64,000 nucleotides of DNA from Actinomycetes bacterium (GCA_021823525.1 JAKANY010000001.1:1-64000), one strand, 5' to 3'. Shown: positions 15,714 through 26,362, counted from the stretch's first letter. The notes: generated from the letters alone by a model not told the origin. Numbers and translations: made by a program.

Positions 15714-17686
15714 CGCGCGCCGGCCCGCTCGACCAGCGTCACCAGGTCGGCGATGATGGCGGCCAGCTCGTAGTCCTTGGGCGTGTAGACGGCGGCCACG
15801 CCCGCCTCGCGCAGGCGCTGCGCGTCGCCCGCGGGCACGATGCCGCCCACCACGACCGGGACGTCGACCCCGTTCTCGCGCAGGCCCGCGAGCACGCGGG
15901 GCACCAGCGACAGATGGGATCCCGACAGCAGTGACAGGCCCACGAGGTCCACGTCCTCGTCGCGCGCGGCCGCGGCGATCTCCTCGGGCGTCGTGCGGAT
16001 GCCCTGGTAGACGACCTCGAACCCGGCGTCGCGCGCCGCGACGGCGATCTGCTCGGCGCCGTTGGAGTGGCCGTCGAGGCCGGGCTTGGCGATGAGCACG
16101 CGAGGGGGCGCCCCCCGTGCGGCGGCCAGCGCGGCCACGCGCGCGTGCAGGTCGCCGAAGGACGCGCCGCGCCGGCCCACGCCCCCGCGCACCCCGGTGG
16201 GCGCGCGGTACTCGCCGAACACGCCGCGCAGCGTCGCGGCCCACTCGCCGGTGGTGCCCCCCGCGCGGGCCAGCGCCAGCGTGGGCGCCATGACGTTGTC
16301 GGCGGGGTCGTCGCTCGCCGCGACGCGGGCCAGCTCGGCGCGGGCGGCCGCGACGGCCGCCTCGTCGCGGTGCGCGCGCCAGGCGCGCACGTCGGCGGCC
16401 AGGCGCTCCTCGACCGCGGGGTCGACCTGGAGGATCGCCGAGGTCAGGTCGGCGGTCAGCGGCGAGGGCGCGGTCTCGGTGAACCGGTTGACCCCCACGA
16501 CGACCTGGTCGCCGCGCTCGATGCGCGCGACCCGCTCGGACTGGCTGGCGACCAGGCGCGCCTTGAGCTCGTCGATGGCCCCGAACGCGCCGCCCAGGGC
16601 CAGCACCTCGTCGAGCTCGGCGCGCGCCGCGGTGGCCAGCTCGTGGACCTTGGCCTCCATCACGATCGAGCCGGCGAACAGGTCGGGGTAGTCGAGCAGG
16701 TCGCTCTCGTAGGCGAGGACCTGCTGGATGCGCAGGCTCCACTGCTGGTCCCAGGGGCGCGGCAGGCCGAGCGCCTCGTTCCAGGCGGGCAGCTGGACGG
16801 CGCGCGCGCGCGCGTCGGCCGACAGCGTGACGCCGAGCAGCTCGAGCACGATGCGCGCCACGTTGTTCTCGGGCTGCTGCTCGGTGAGGCCCAGGGAGTT
16901 GACCTGCACGCCGTAGCGGAAGCGGCGCAAGGCGGGGTCCTCGACGCCGTAGCGGGTGCGGCAGATCTCGTCCCACAGCGCCGTGAAGGCCCGGACCTTG
17001 GCGACCTCCTCGACGAAGCGCACGCCGGCGTTGACGAAGAAGGAGATCCGCCCCACCACGCGCGCCAGGAGCTCGGGGCGCACCTTGCCCGAGTCGCGCA
17101 CCGCGTCGAGCACGTCGATCGCCGTGGCCAGGGCGTAGGCGATCTCCTGGACCGGGGTGGCTCCGGCCTCCTGGAGGTGGTAGCTGCACACGTTGATCGG
17201 GTTCCACGACGGGACGTGGTCGATGCCGTAGGCGATCATGTCCACGATGAGCCGGCGCGAGGGCTCCGGCGGGAAGATGAAGGTCCCGCGGCTCAGGTAC
17301 TCCTTGACGATGTCGTTTTGCGTGGTGCCCTGGAGGGTCGCGGGGTCGGCTCCTTGCTCCTCGGCCAGCACCAGGTAGAGGGCCCACAGCCACGCCGCCG
17401 TGGCGTTGATGGTCATGGACGTGTTCATCGTCGCGAGCGGGATCCCCGCGAACAGCTCGCGCACGTGACCCAGGTGGGCGACGGGTACGCCGACCTTGCC
17501 CACCTCGCCGCGTGCGGCGGGGTCGTCGGGGTCGTAGCCGGTCTGGGTGGGCAGGTCGAAGGCGATGGACAGTCCGGTCTGGCCCTTGGCCAGGTTCGCG
17601 CGGTAGAGCGCGTTGGAGTCGGCCGCCGTCGAGTGCCCCGAGTAGGTGCGCATCACCCAGGGCCGGGGTCGGGGCGCGTCGCTCAT
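15710..17686 (-). CDS. ecm: Ethylmalonyl-CoA mutase (B12-dependent, single chain)
   Basis: A coenzyme B12 carbon-skeleton mutase of 658 residues converting (2R)-ethylmalonyl-CoA to (2S)-methylsuccinyl-CoA. The catalytic barrel and B12-binding domain are fused. The N-terminal RTYSGHSTAADSNALYR and LAKGQTGLSIAFDLPTQTGY follow the ethylmalonyl-CoA mutase pattern rather than that of methylmalonyl-CoA mutase, and the length fits. The C-terminal KPGLDGHSNGAEQ contains the DxHxxG cobalamin loop, with GLSLLSGSH and VVGGIVP completing the Rossmann fold. The ATG at 17686 overlaps the end of the hydroxybutyryl-CoA dehydrogenase gene (ATGA). The much longer open frame upstream is antisense noise. The alternative name, methylmalonyl-CoA mutase, is less likely. 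Confidence 0.88.
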   Translation of the reverse strand: MSDAPRPRPWVMRTYSGHSTAADSNALYRANLAKGQTGLSIAFDLPTQTGYDPDDPAARGEVGKVGVPVAHLGHVRELFAGIPLATMNTSMTINATAAWLWALYLVLAEEQGADPATLQGTTQNDIVKEYLSRGTFIFPPEPSRRLIVDMIAYGIDHVPSWNPINVCSYHLQEAGATPVQEIAYALATAIDVLDAVRDSGKVRPELLARVVGRISFFVNAGVRFVEEVAKVRAFTALWDEICRTRYGVEDPALRRFRYGVQVNSLGLTEQQPENNVARIVLELLGVTLSADARARAVQLPAWNEALGLPRPWDQQWSLRIQQVLAYESDLLDYPDLFAGSIVMEAKVHELATAARAELDEVLALGGAFGAIDELKARLVASQSERVARIERGDQVVVGVNRFTETAPSPLTADLTSAILQVDPAVEERLAADVRAWRAHRDEAAVAAARAELARVAASDDPADNVMAPTLALARAGGTTGEWAATLRGVFGEYRAPTGVRGGVGRRGASFGDLHARVAALAAARGAPPRVLIAKPGLDGHSNGAEQIAVAARDAGFEVVYQGIRTTPEEIAAAARDEDVDLVGLSLLSGSHLSLVPRVLAGLRENGVDVPVVVGGIVPAGDAQRLREAGVAAVYTPKDYELAAIIADLVTLVERAGAR

Positions 17687-18537
17687 CGTGGGTAGTGGTA
17701 GAAGCCCTGACCGCTCTTGCGCCCGAGCTGGCCGGCCGCCACCATGCGGCGCAGCCGCGGGACGGGCGCGTAGTTCGGATCGGCGAACTCGTCGTAGAGC
17801 GCCTCGAGGATGGCCAGGGAGGTGTCCAGCCCCACCAGGTCGAGCAGGGCGAAGGGCCCCATGGGGAACCCACAGCCGCCCCGCATGGCCGCGTCGATCC
17901 CCTCGAGGCTGGCCACCCCCTGCTCCAGGAGGCGCACCGCGTTGTTGAGGTAGGGGAAGAGCAGCGCGTTGACGACGAAGCCGGCCTGGTCCTTGACCAC
18001 GACCGGCTCCTTGCCGCAGGCCACCACGAAGTTGGTGACCGCCCGGATCGTCTCGTCGGCGGCGCTGAGGGGGCGCACCACCTCGACCAGGCTCATCGCG
18101 GTCGCCGGGTTGAAGAAGTGGATCCCGCAGACCAGCTCGGGGCGGCGCGTCTGGACGGCCAGGTCGATGACCGACAGCGTCGAGGTGTTGGTGGCCAGGA
18201 TCGCCTCGGGCCGGGTCACCTGGTCGAGCTCGCTGAACAGGACACGCTTGACGTCGAGGTCCTCGACGACCGACTCGATCACCAGGTCGCAGTCGGCCAG
18301 GTCCTCGATGTCGGTGGTGACGCGCACCCGCGCGCGCAGGGCGTCGGCCTCCTCGGGGCTGCGCGCGGCGCGCGCGACCTGGCGCGCCAGCGAGCGCTCG
18401 AGCCCCGCGAGGACCGCCTCGCCCGCGGCGGGGCGGCGACCCCGCACGATCACGTCGGCGCCGGCGGCCGCGACGACCTCGGCGATGCCGCACGCCATGA
18501 TGCCCGATCCGAGGACCCCAACGACTCGGAAGTTCAT
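17683..18537 (-). CDS. 3-hydroxybutyryl-CoA dehydrogenase
   Basis: A 284-residue dehydrogenase that reduces acetoacetyl-CoA to 3-hydroxybutyryl-CoA or reverses this in beta-oxidation. The nucleotide fold begins VVGVLGSGIMACGIAE at residues 5-20; the usual third glycine is alanine. The NTSTLSVIDLA segment, the catalytic histidine in GIHFFNPATAMSLVEVV and the C-terminal LGRKSGQGFYHY are all conserved. It is first in a two-gene unit with ecm (4-base overlap). Together with thiolase and Ccr it completes the conversion of acetyl-CoA to ethylmalonyl-CoA, apart from a crotonase that is not seen here. The ATG fits a leaderless promoter. Confidence 0.92.
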   Translation of the reverse strand: MNFRVVGVLGSGIMACGIAEVVAAAGADVIVRGRRPAAGEAVLAGLERSLARQVARAARSPEEADALRARVRVTTDIEDLADCDLVIESVVEDLDVKRVLFSELDQVTRPEAILATNTSTLSVIDLAVQTRRPELVCGIHFFNPATAMSLVEVVRPLSAADETIRAVTNFVVACGKEPVVVKDQAGFVVNALLFPYLNNAVRLLEQGVASLEGIDAAMRGGCGFPMGPFALLDLVGLDTSLAILEALYDEFADPNYAPVPRLRRMVAAGQLGRKSGQGFYHYPR

Positions 18538-18543
18538 TGACGG

Positions 18544-18549
18544 ATCGTA
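18544..18549 (-). promoter_or_regulatory. Leaderless -10 element for the hbd-ecm unit
   Basis: TACGAT on the minus strand ends 6 bases before the ATG at 18537. It lies about 20 bases from the opposing element for the gene at 18582. Confidence 0.5.
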
Positions 18550-18569
18550 CTGCCCGGGACGAGGGATGG

Positions 18570-18575
18570 GAGACT
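18570..18575 (+). promoter_or_regulatory. Leaderless -10 element for the S51-like gene
   Basis: GAGACT ends 6 bases before the GTG at 18582. The first base departs from the TAnnnT consensus. Confidence 0.35.
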
Positions 18576-18581
18576 GGCCCC

Positions 18582-19187
18582 GTGACGACCGTGGTCGCGG
18601 GCTCGCTGGGGGCGCTCGCCGCGTGGTGGGACCTGCCGCCCGCGGCCGACGTCGTGGCGCTCACGACGGCCGCCGCCTTCACCGGGGCGACCGGGGCGCT
18701 GGCCGAGCTGCGTGACGCGCTGGGGGGCCGTGCGGTCGAGGGCCTGCCCGCACCCGACGCCGCGGCGGCCCGGGACCCGGGACTGGCCGAGCGCGTGGCG
18801 ATGGCCGACGTCGTGGTGCTGGTCGACGGCTCGCCCCTGCACGCCCGCACCGTGTGGCGCGTCGCGCCCCTGCGCGGGGCGCTCGCGGGGGCATCCCTCG
18901 TCGCGGTGGGCGGCGTGGCGAGCGTCCTCGGACCGGTGATGATCGATCCGCGCGGTGGCGCCCCGACGGTGGGGCTGGGCCTGCGCGAGGGGCCCGCGCT
19001 CACCGTTCCCGCGACGGCCGCCCAGCTCGCGCGCACCCGCGCGCTGCTGCGCCCGCCCCGCGCTCTGGTCGTGGTGGGCCCCCGGGGGCTGCTCGACGAG
19101 CGGGACGGGCGCTGGCGCGTCGTCGTGGCCCAGGACGTCGAGGTCACGCGAGGGCTGGTGCCCGCGCGCCTCGACGCGACGCCCTAG
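18582..19187 (+). CDS. Peptidase E/S51-like (class I GATase-like) protein, probably inactive
   Basis: A 201-residue protein I relate, with moderate confidence, to actinobacterial S51/cyanophycinase-like proteins. Shared pattern: an N-terminal strand VVAGSLGALAAWWDL, VVLVDGSPLHARTVW in the middle, and a following segment ending in GPVMIDPRGGAPTVGLGL. In active S51 peptidases a GSSAGA-type elbow carries the nucleophilic serine before that segment; here it reads VGGVASVLG, so the catalytic serine appears lost. It may bind a ligand or partner rather than cleave. The GTG at 18582 is favoured over an in-frame TTG at 18537 that would overlap the divergent gene. Its stop shares CTAG with the PspC gene. 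Confidence 0.6.
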   Translation: MTTVVAGSLGALAAWWDLPPAADVVALTTAAAFTGATGALAELRDALGGRAVEGLPAPDAAAARDPGLAERVAMADVVVLVDGSPLHARTVWRVAPLRGALAGASLVAVGGVASVLGPVMIDPRGGAPTVGLGLREGPALTVPATAAQLARTRALLRPPRALVVVGPRGLLDERDGRWRVVVAQDVEVTRGLVPARLDATP

Positions 19188-19999
19188 CGCCGCACCTGGA
19201 TCAGGCCGATCCCCACGCCCGCGTGGACGACGACCGTGGGCGCGCCAGCGGCCACGGGCCGCGCCGGCGGCGCCGGCGCGATCACCCGCCCCAGGCCCGT
19301 CGTGGCGTCCAGGACCAGGCGGTCGCCCGCCGGCAGCTCGACGACGAGATGCCCCACGTCGACGCTGGCCGTCAGGTCCAGTCGCTGGGGCAGCGCGCTG
19401 TGGCGCAAGTCGACGACGAGCGAGCCCGCGAGGAGCCCCACGGCAGCCCGCCTCCCGAGGGTCACCGGGCGCCACTGGCGCGCGCCGACCCCGCCGTGCA
19501 GCCCGATGCCCGCCAGGGGCCCGGCCGCCAGGAGGGCCACGAGCGCCAGGGCGACCAGGGCGAGCAGCGTGCGCAGGCCCGCGCGCAGGATCCACCCGAG
19601 GGCGTGACGCGCGCGGCCCGAGTCCACCAGGGCCATGGTGGCGCTCACGGCGAGCACCACGAGGACGAGTCCCGGAGCCACCCGGGGTCCGCGACGAACC
19701 AGGAGCAGGAAGCCCACGCCGAGCGCGACGACCACGATCGCGCCGGCCAGGCGCGTGCGCGCGGGGCGCGCGGGGTCGCCGTCGCGCGCGAGCAGCGCCC
19801 ACAGGGCCAGGTAGGCGACCACGCCCGCGCCCCCGACGAGGGCGGCCAGGACGAAGGCGACGCGCACCGCAACGGGCGGGACGGCGAAGCGGCGGGCCAG
19901 GCCGGCCGCGACGCCCGCGACGACTCGTCCCTCACGCGCGCGGCGCAGCCCCGGACCTGCGGCGGACGGGGCAGTCGCGGGGGCGCTCGGCATGCTCAC
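19184..19999 (-). CDS. PspC-domain membrane protein with LiaF-like C-terminus
   Basis: A 271-residue membrane protein. The PspC domain near residues 15-70 (LRRAREGRVVAGVAAGLARRF, then an Ala/Val-rich helix ending VAYLALWALLA) is followed by further hydrophobic helices to about residue 160. A polar, beta-rich C-terminal half (SLVVDLRHSALP, LDLTASVDVGHLVVELPAGD) resembles the LiaF/cell-wall-stress response domain. The GTG at 19999 is chosen over the ATG at 19993 because TACCGT ends exactly 6 bases before it. It is divergent from a PspC-containing histidine kinase, which suggests one envelope-stress circuit. Confidence 0.8.
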   Translation of the reverse strand: MSMPSAPATAPSAAGPGLRRAREGRVVAGVAAGLARRFAVPPVAVRVAFVLAALVGGAGVVAYLALWALLARDGDPARPARTRLAGAIVVVALGVGFLLLVRRGPRVAPGLVLVVLAVSATMALVDSGRARHALGWILRAGLRTLLALVALALVALLAAGPLAGIGLHGGVGARQWRPVTLGRRAAVGLLAGSLVVDLRHSALPQRLDLTASVDVGHLVVELPAGDRLVLDATTGLGRVIAPAPPARPVAAGAPTVVVHAGVGIGLIQVRR

Positions 20000-20005
20000 C
20001 GCCCC

Positions 20006-20011
20006 ACGGTA
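20006..20011 (-). promoter_or_regulatory. Leaderless -10 element for the PspC gene
   Basis: TACCGT on the minus strand ends 6 bases before the GTG at 19999 and decides that start. Confidence 0.45.
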
Positions 20012-20116
20012 CGGCGGGCCGACCGGCGCGGGCCAGGAGGCGGGACCCGGAGGGACCGCGGGGGCGCGACGGATCCCTCGGGGATGCCCCCGAGGACGCC
20101 GCTGGCGCTTCGGTGC

Positions 20117-20122
20117 CAGACT
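20117..20122 (+). promoter_or_regulatory. Possible -10 element for the PspC kinase gene
   Basis: CAGACT ends 9 bases before the ATG at 20132. The spacing and hexamer are both looser than elsewhere, so this is tentative. Confidence 0.3.
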
Positions 20123-20131
20123 GCGAGCAGC

Positions 20132-21424
20132 ATGCGTGCGCCCGGACAGCCTCCCGACGTCGGCGATGCCACCGACCGGCCGCGACTGGGAGTCGCGGCG
20201 CCCCCGTGGCGCCGGGCCGCCCACGGAGCGGTCCTCGGAGGCGTGGCCGCCGGGCTCGCGGCGCGCCTCGGCGTGCGCGTCGCCCTCGTGCGCCTGGTGT
20301 GGCTGGCCTCGGTGCTCGTGGGAGGACTCGGGCTCGTGGCTTACGTGGCGGCGTGGGTCCTGGTCCCGCGACGCGGTGAGGAGGACGCGATCGCCCAACG
20401 GGTCTTGAAGGACGCGCGCGAGCGCCACGCCGTCGAGGCCGCCGCGGTGGTCGTGGCCGTCGCGGTCTTGGGCGCCGTCGCCCTGACCCACCGAGTGGCC
20501 GGCGGCCTGCTCTGGCCCGTCGTGCCCAGCGGCCTGGGCGTCCTGCTCGTGTGGCGAGGAGCCTCGCGCGAGGAGCGCGCGGCCCTCCAGAGCTCGGTGG
20601 CGGTCCCCGTCGTGCGCGTCGCGGGATCGCGCGGCTGGGGGGCGCGCGCCCTGCGCGTGGGGGTCGGGGTCGCCGCGCTTATCGTGGGCCTCAACCTGCT
20701 GGCGTCCGCGGGGCGCGCGGTGGGTCCCCTCGGGCTGGCGCAGGGGCCGTCGCTGACCGACGTCCTGGTGGGGCTGGTGGTGACGGGCGCCGGGCTCCTC
20801 GTCCTGCTCACGCCGTGGTGGGTCGAGACGCTGCGCGAGCTGACCGAGGAGCGGCGCGAGCGCAGCCGCGCCGAGGCGCGCGCCGACGTGGCCGACCATC
20901 TGCACGACTCGGTCCTCCAGATGCTGGCCCTCATCCAGCGCTCGGCGCACGACCCCGCCGAGGTGACGCGCCTGGCGCGCACGACCGAGCGGGACCTGCG
21001 CAGCTGGCTGTTCGGGGCACCCGCGCCCGACGACGTCAGCTTCGCGGGCCGGATGCGGGCGCTCGAGCGCGAGGTGGAGGACGACTACGCGGTGCGCGTC
21101 GAGGTGGTCACCGTCGGGGACGCACCCCTCGACGAGGGCCTGATCGCAGTTGTGGGCGCCGCGCGCGAGGCGGTCATCAACGCCGCCAAGTGGTCCGGCG
21201 CCCCCGAGGTGCGCGTCTACGCCGAGGTCGGCGACGAGGAGGTCGCGGTCTGGGTGCGCGATCGGGGGTGCGGCTTCGACCCGGCGAGCGTGGGTCCCGC
21301 GCACCACGGCATCGCCCACTCGATCCGTGAGCGCGTGACGCGCGCGGGCGGTGACGTGCAGGTGCGCTCGACGCCGGGTGCCGGGACCGAGGTGGCCATC
21401 GAGCTGCACCGGCGGGCGCCATGA
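20132..21424 (+). CDS. PspC-domain histidine kinase
   Basis: A sensor kinase of 430 residues whose input domain is PspC-like: residues 25-80 read AAHGAVLGGVAAGLAARLGV and then two hydrophobic stretches ending VAYVAAWVLVPRRG. Additional membrane helices extend to about residue 235. The kinase core has the phospho-accepting histidine in ADHLHDSVLQML and an HATPase domain with NAAKWSG, RDRGCGFDPAS and HGIAHSIRERVTRAGG. PspC-kinase proteins are an actinobacterial class linked to cell-envelope stress. The response regulator gene overlaps it by 4 bases. Confidence 0.88.
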   Translation: MRAPGQPPDVGDATDRPRLGVAAPPWRRAAHGAVLGGVAAGLAARLGVRVALVRLVWLASVLVGGLGLVAYVAAWVLVPRRGEEDAIAQRVLKDARERHAVEAAAVVVAVAVLGAVALTHRVAGGLLWPVVPSGLGVLLVWRGASREERAALQSSVAVPVVRVAGSRGWGARALRVGVGVAALIVGLNLLASAGRAVGPLGLAQGPSLTDVLVGLVVTGAGLLVLLTPWWVETLRELTEERRERSRAEARADVADHLHDSVLQMLALIQRSAHDPAEVTRLARTTERDLRSWLFGAPAPDDVSFAGRMRALEREVEDDYAVRVEVVTVGDAPLDEGLIAVVGAAREAVINAAKWSGAPEVRVYAEVGDEEVAVWVRDRGCGFDPASVGPAHHGIAHSIRERVTRAGGDVQVRSTPGAGTEVAIELHRRAP

Positions 21425-22059
21425 GGACCCGGGTGTTCCTGGTCGACGATCACGAGCTGATCCGGGCGGGCATCCGCGCGGCGCTGGCCGACGCCGTCGA
21501 GATCGTGGGCGAGGCCGACGAGGTCGACGCGGCGATCGCCATGATCCTCGAGCGGCGTCCCGACGTGGTGCTCCTGGACGTGCACCTGCCGGGCGGGGGC
21601 GGGCGGGCGGTCCTCGCGGGGGTGCACGCCGTGGACCCGGCGATCCCGTTCCTGGCCCTGTCGGTGTCCGACGCCCCCGAGGACGTCATCGCGCTGGTGC
21701 GCGCGGGCGCCCGCGGCTACGTGACCAAGACCATCGGGGCCGCGGACCTGGCCGACGCGGTGCGCACGGTCGCGGGCGGCGACGTCGTCTTCTCGCCGCG
21801 CCTGGCGGGCTTCGTGCTCGACGCCTTCCGCAATCTGCCCCCGGGCACCAGCGAGGACCCCGAGCTCGAGTCGCTGACGCCCCGCGAGCGCCAGGTGCTA
21901 CGCCTGATCGCCCGCGGCTACAGCTACCGCGACGTGGGAACCGAGCTCTCCGTCTCGGTCAAGACCGTCGAGAGCCACGTGTCGGCGGTGCTGCGCAAGC
22001 TCCAGCTGTCCAGCCGCCACGAGCTGACGCACTGGGCGCACGAGCGCCGCCTGCTGTGA
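21421..22059 (+). CDS. NarL/LuxR-family response regulator of the PspC kinase
   Basis: A 212-residue DNA-binding regulator. The receiver domain shows VFLVDDHELIRAG at the N-terminus, the phospho-acceptor aspartate in VVLLDVHLPGG and the lysine in YVTKTIGAADL. The LuxR domain starts at LTPRERQVLRLIARG and ends with VKTVESHVSAVLRKL. The ATG lies within the kinase stop (ATGA), so the pair is co-translated. It probably controls the divergent PspC/LiaF-like gene. It converges on the cyclophilin operon with only one base between stop codons (TGA-G-TCA). Confidence 0.92.
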   Translation: MRTRVFLVDDHELIRAGIRAALADAVEIVGEADEVDAAIAMILERRPDVVLLDVHLPGGGGRAVLAGVHAVDPAIPFLALSVSDAPEDVIALVRAGARGYVTKTIGAADLADAVRTVAGGDVVFSPRLAGFVLDAFRNLPPGTSEDPELESLTPRERQVLRLIARGYSYRDVGTELSVSVKTVESHVSAVLRKLQLSSRHELTHWAHERRLL

Positions 22060-22060
22060 G

Positions 22061-22618
22061 TCAGTCCTCCAGCTCGGCCACGGTGACCGACTCGATGGTG
22101 ACCACCTCGCGCGGGGTGCCCGAGCGGCTGCCCAGGGCGTCGATCGTCGACACGACGTCCAGGCCCGCGACCACCTGGCCGAACAGGGAGTAGAGGGGGG
22201 GCAGGCGCACGCCGTCGGGCCCGGAGATGACGAAGAACTGCGAGCCGTTGGTGTTGGGTCCCGCGTTGGCCATGGCCAGGGATCCCAGCTCGTAGCGCCC
22301 GGGCTTGGGCAGCTCGTCGGCGAAGCGGTAGCCCGGACCACCCGTGCCCGTGCCCGTCGGGTCGCCACCCTGGAGCACGAAGCCGGGGATGATCCGGTGG
22401 AAGACGATCCCGTCGTAGTAGTGGAACCGCGCCAGGTAGACGAAGTTGTTGACGGTGAGGGGGGCCGTCCCCGCGTGCAGCAGCAGCTCCATCGTGCCGT
22501 GGGTCGTGGCCATGGTCGCCTGGTAGCGGCGCTGCGGGTCGATGACCATCGGCGGGGCGGCGTCGAAGCGGATGCGGCGCTCGCTGGTGCCATCGGGATC
22601 GGGCAGGGGCTGGGTCAT
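22061..22618 (-). CDS. Peptidyl-prolyl cis-trans isomerase, cyclophilin type (cytoplasmic)
   Basis: A 185-residue cyclophilin that speeds proline isomerisation during folding. Conserved active-site segments are FHRIIPGFVLQGGDPTGTGTG and FFVISGPDG, and the fold core is NNFVYLARFHYYDG. No signal peptide or membrane anchor is evident in the short N-terminal extension. It is the second gene of a tandem pair and starts in a 4-base ATGA overlap with the membrane-anchored paralogue. Confidence 0.92.
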   Translation of the reverse strand: MTQPLPDPDGTSERRIRFDAAPPMVIDPQRRYQATMATTHGTMELLLHAGTAPLTVNNFVYLARFHYYDGIVFHRIIPGFVLQGGDPTGTGTGGPGYRFADELPKPGRYELGSLAMANAGPNTNGSQFFVISGPDGVRLPPLYSLFGQVVAGLDVVSTIDALGSRSGTPREVVTIESVTVAELED

Positions 22619-23457
22619 GGGGCCTCGTTGATGGTGACGGTGAGCATGCGCTCGACGACCTTGGGCGTGCCGTTGGCGCCGCCCTGGTTGTTGATGGCGG
22701 CCACGACCGACGTGCCCGCGACGACCTGGCCGAACAGCGAGTACTGGTTGGGCAGCGACTCGCCGGAGGTCCCGGTCACGATGAAGAACTGGCTGCCGCC
22801 GGTGTGGGGCGCGCCGGTGTTGGCCATGGCCACCGAGTACAGCGGGTAGGTCGGGCTCCCGGCCTTGGGGTACTCGTCGGCGATGGTGTAGCCCGGCCCG
22901 CCCGTCCCGGTGCCGGTCGGGTCGCCGCCCTGGACCACGAAGCCCGGGATGACGCGATGGAAGATCACGCAGTTGTAGAAGTGGTGCTGGGCCAGAAAGA
23001 CGAAGTTGTTGACCGTGATGGGCGCCTGGGCGCTGTCGAGGCGGATCACGAAGGTGCCCGCCGTCGTGACCACGTGGGCGTAGTAGGTCGTGGTCTTCGA
23101 GATGGTCATCGCCGGGGCCGTGGTCCACGACAGCGTGTTGACGCGGGTCTGGGTCGAGGCCGGGCAGCCGGCCTTCACGGCGATCGCGTTGGCCTTGGCC
23201 TGGGCGCTCGCGGTGGCCGCCGACGTGGTGGTCGTCGTGGTGGCGGCCACGGTCGTCGTCGTGCTCGACGAGCCCGTCGCGCTGGTCGAGGGGGAGTGGC
23301 GGGTGAACAGCAGCGCCGCGCTCAGGATGACGACGGCCGCCACGACGACGACGATGGTGGCGTTGCGCACCTGGCGCCGCCGCTTCGCGGCGCGCTGGAG
23401 GGCCGCCACCTTCTCGCGTCGGGCCGCCTTCTGCCGGGCTCGTTTCTCGGTTGCCAT
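22615..23457 (-). CDS. Membrane-anchored cyclophilin-type peptidyl-prolyl isomerase
   Basis: A 280-residue isomerase. The N-terminus is lysine/arginine-rich (residues 4-32), then comes a single hydrophobic helix (ATIVVVVAAVVILSAALLF) and a Ser/Thr-rich linker with runs of threonine around residues 58-80, which places the catalytic domain outside the membrane. The cyclophilin domain has NNFVFLAQHHFYNC, FHRVIPGFVVQGGDP and SQFFIVTGTSG. Its close similarity to the following gene suggests tandem duplication with relocation. The ATG fits a leaderless promoter with a 7-base gap. Confidence 0.92.
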   Translation of the reverse strand: MATEKRARQKAARREKVAALQRAAKRRRQVRNATIVVVVAAVVILSAALLFTRHSPSTSATGSSSTTTTVAATTTTTTSAATASAQAKANAIAVKAGCPASTQTRVNTLSWTTAPAMTISKTTTYYAHVVTTAGTFVIRLDSAQAPITVNNFVFLAQHHFYNCVIFHRVIPGFVVQGGDPTGTGTGGPGYTIADEYPKAGSPTYPLYSVAMANTGAPHTGGSQFFIVTGTSGESLPNQYSLFGQVVAGTSVVAAINNQGGANGTPKVVERMLTVTINEAP

Positions 23458-23464
23458 GGGTGCG

Positions 23465-23470
23465 AGACTA
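23465..23470 (-). promoter_or_regulatory. Leaderless -10 element for the cyclophilin pair
   Basis: TAGTCT on the minus strand ends 7 bases before the ATG at 23457. Confidence 0.45.
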
Positions 23471-23502
23471 GTGGTCCGATCGGGGGGTCCCGGGTCGTCA
23501 AC

Positions 23503-23508
23503 TAAGTT
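23503..23508 (+). promoter_or_regulatory. Leaderless -10 element for lysC
   Basis: TAAGTT ends 6 bases before the ATG at 23515, with no Shine-Dalgarno sequence. Confidence 0.5.
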
Positions 23509-23514
23509 GGCGCC

Positions 23515-26350
<2,836 letters not shown>

Positions 26351-26356
26351 GGACCC

Positions 26357-26362
26357 ATTGTG
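26357..26362 (-). promoter_or_regulatory. Leaderless -10 element for the TMEM175-like gene
   Basis: CACAAT on the minus strand ends 6 bases before the GTG at 26350. Confidence 0.4.

Noticed and set aside
15710..17686. Annotation as methylmalonyl-CoA mutase
   Set aside because: The N-terminal segments RTYSGHSTAADSN and LAKGQTGLSIAFDLPTQ and the 658-residue length follow ethylmalonyl-CoA mutase, and ccr is adjacent. A tree would settle it.
18537..18581. TTG at 18537 as the start of the S51-like protein
   Set aside because: It would overlap the divergent hbd start and its promoter; the GTG at 18582 has leaderless spacing and starts at the conserved first strand.
17687..19147. In-frame upstream extension of the ethylmalonyl-CoA mutase
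   Set aside because: The extension is antisense or out-of-frame noise across hbd and the S51-like gene; Ecm proteins begin close to the RTYSGHST segment and the ATG at 17686 overlaps hbd as an operon junction.
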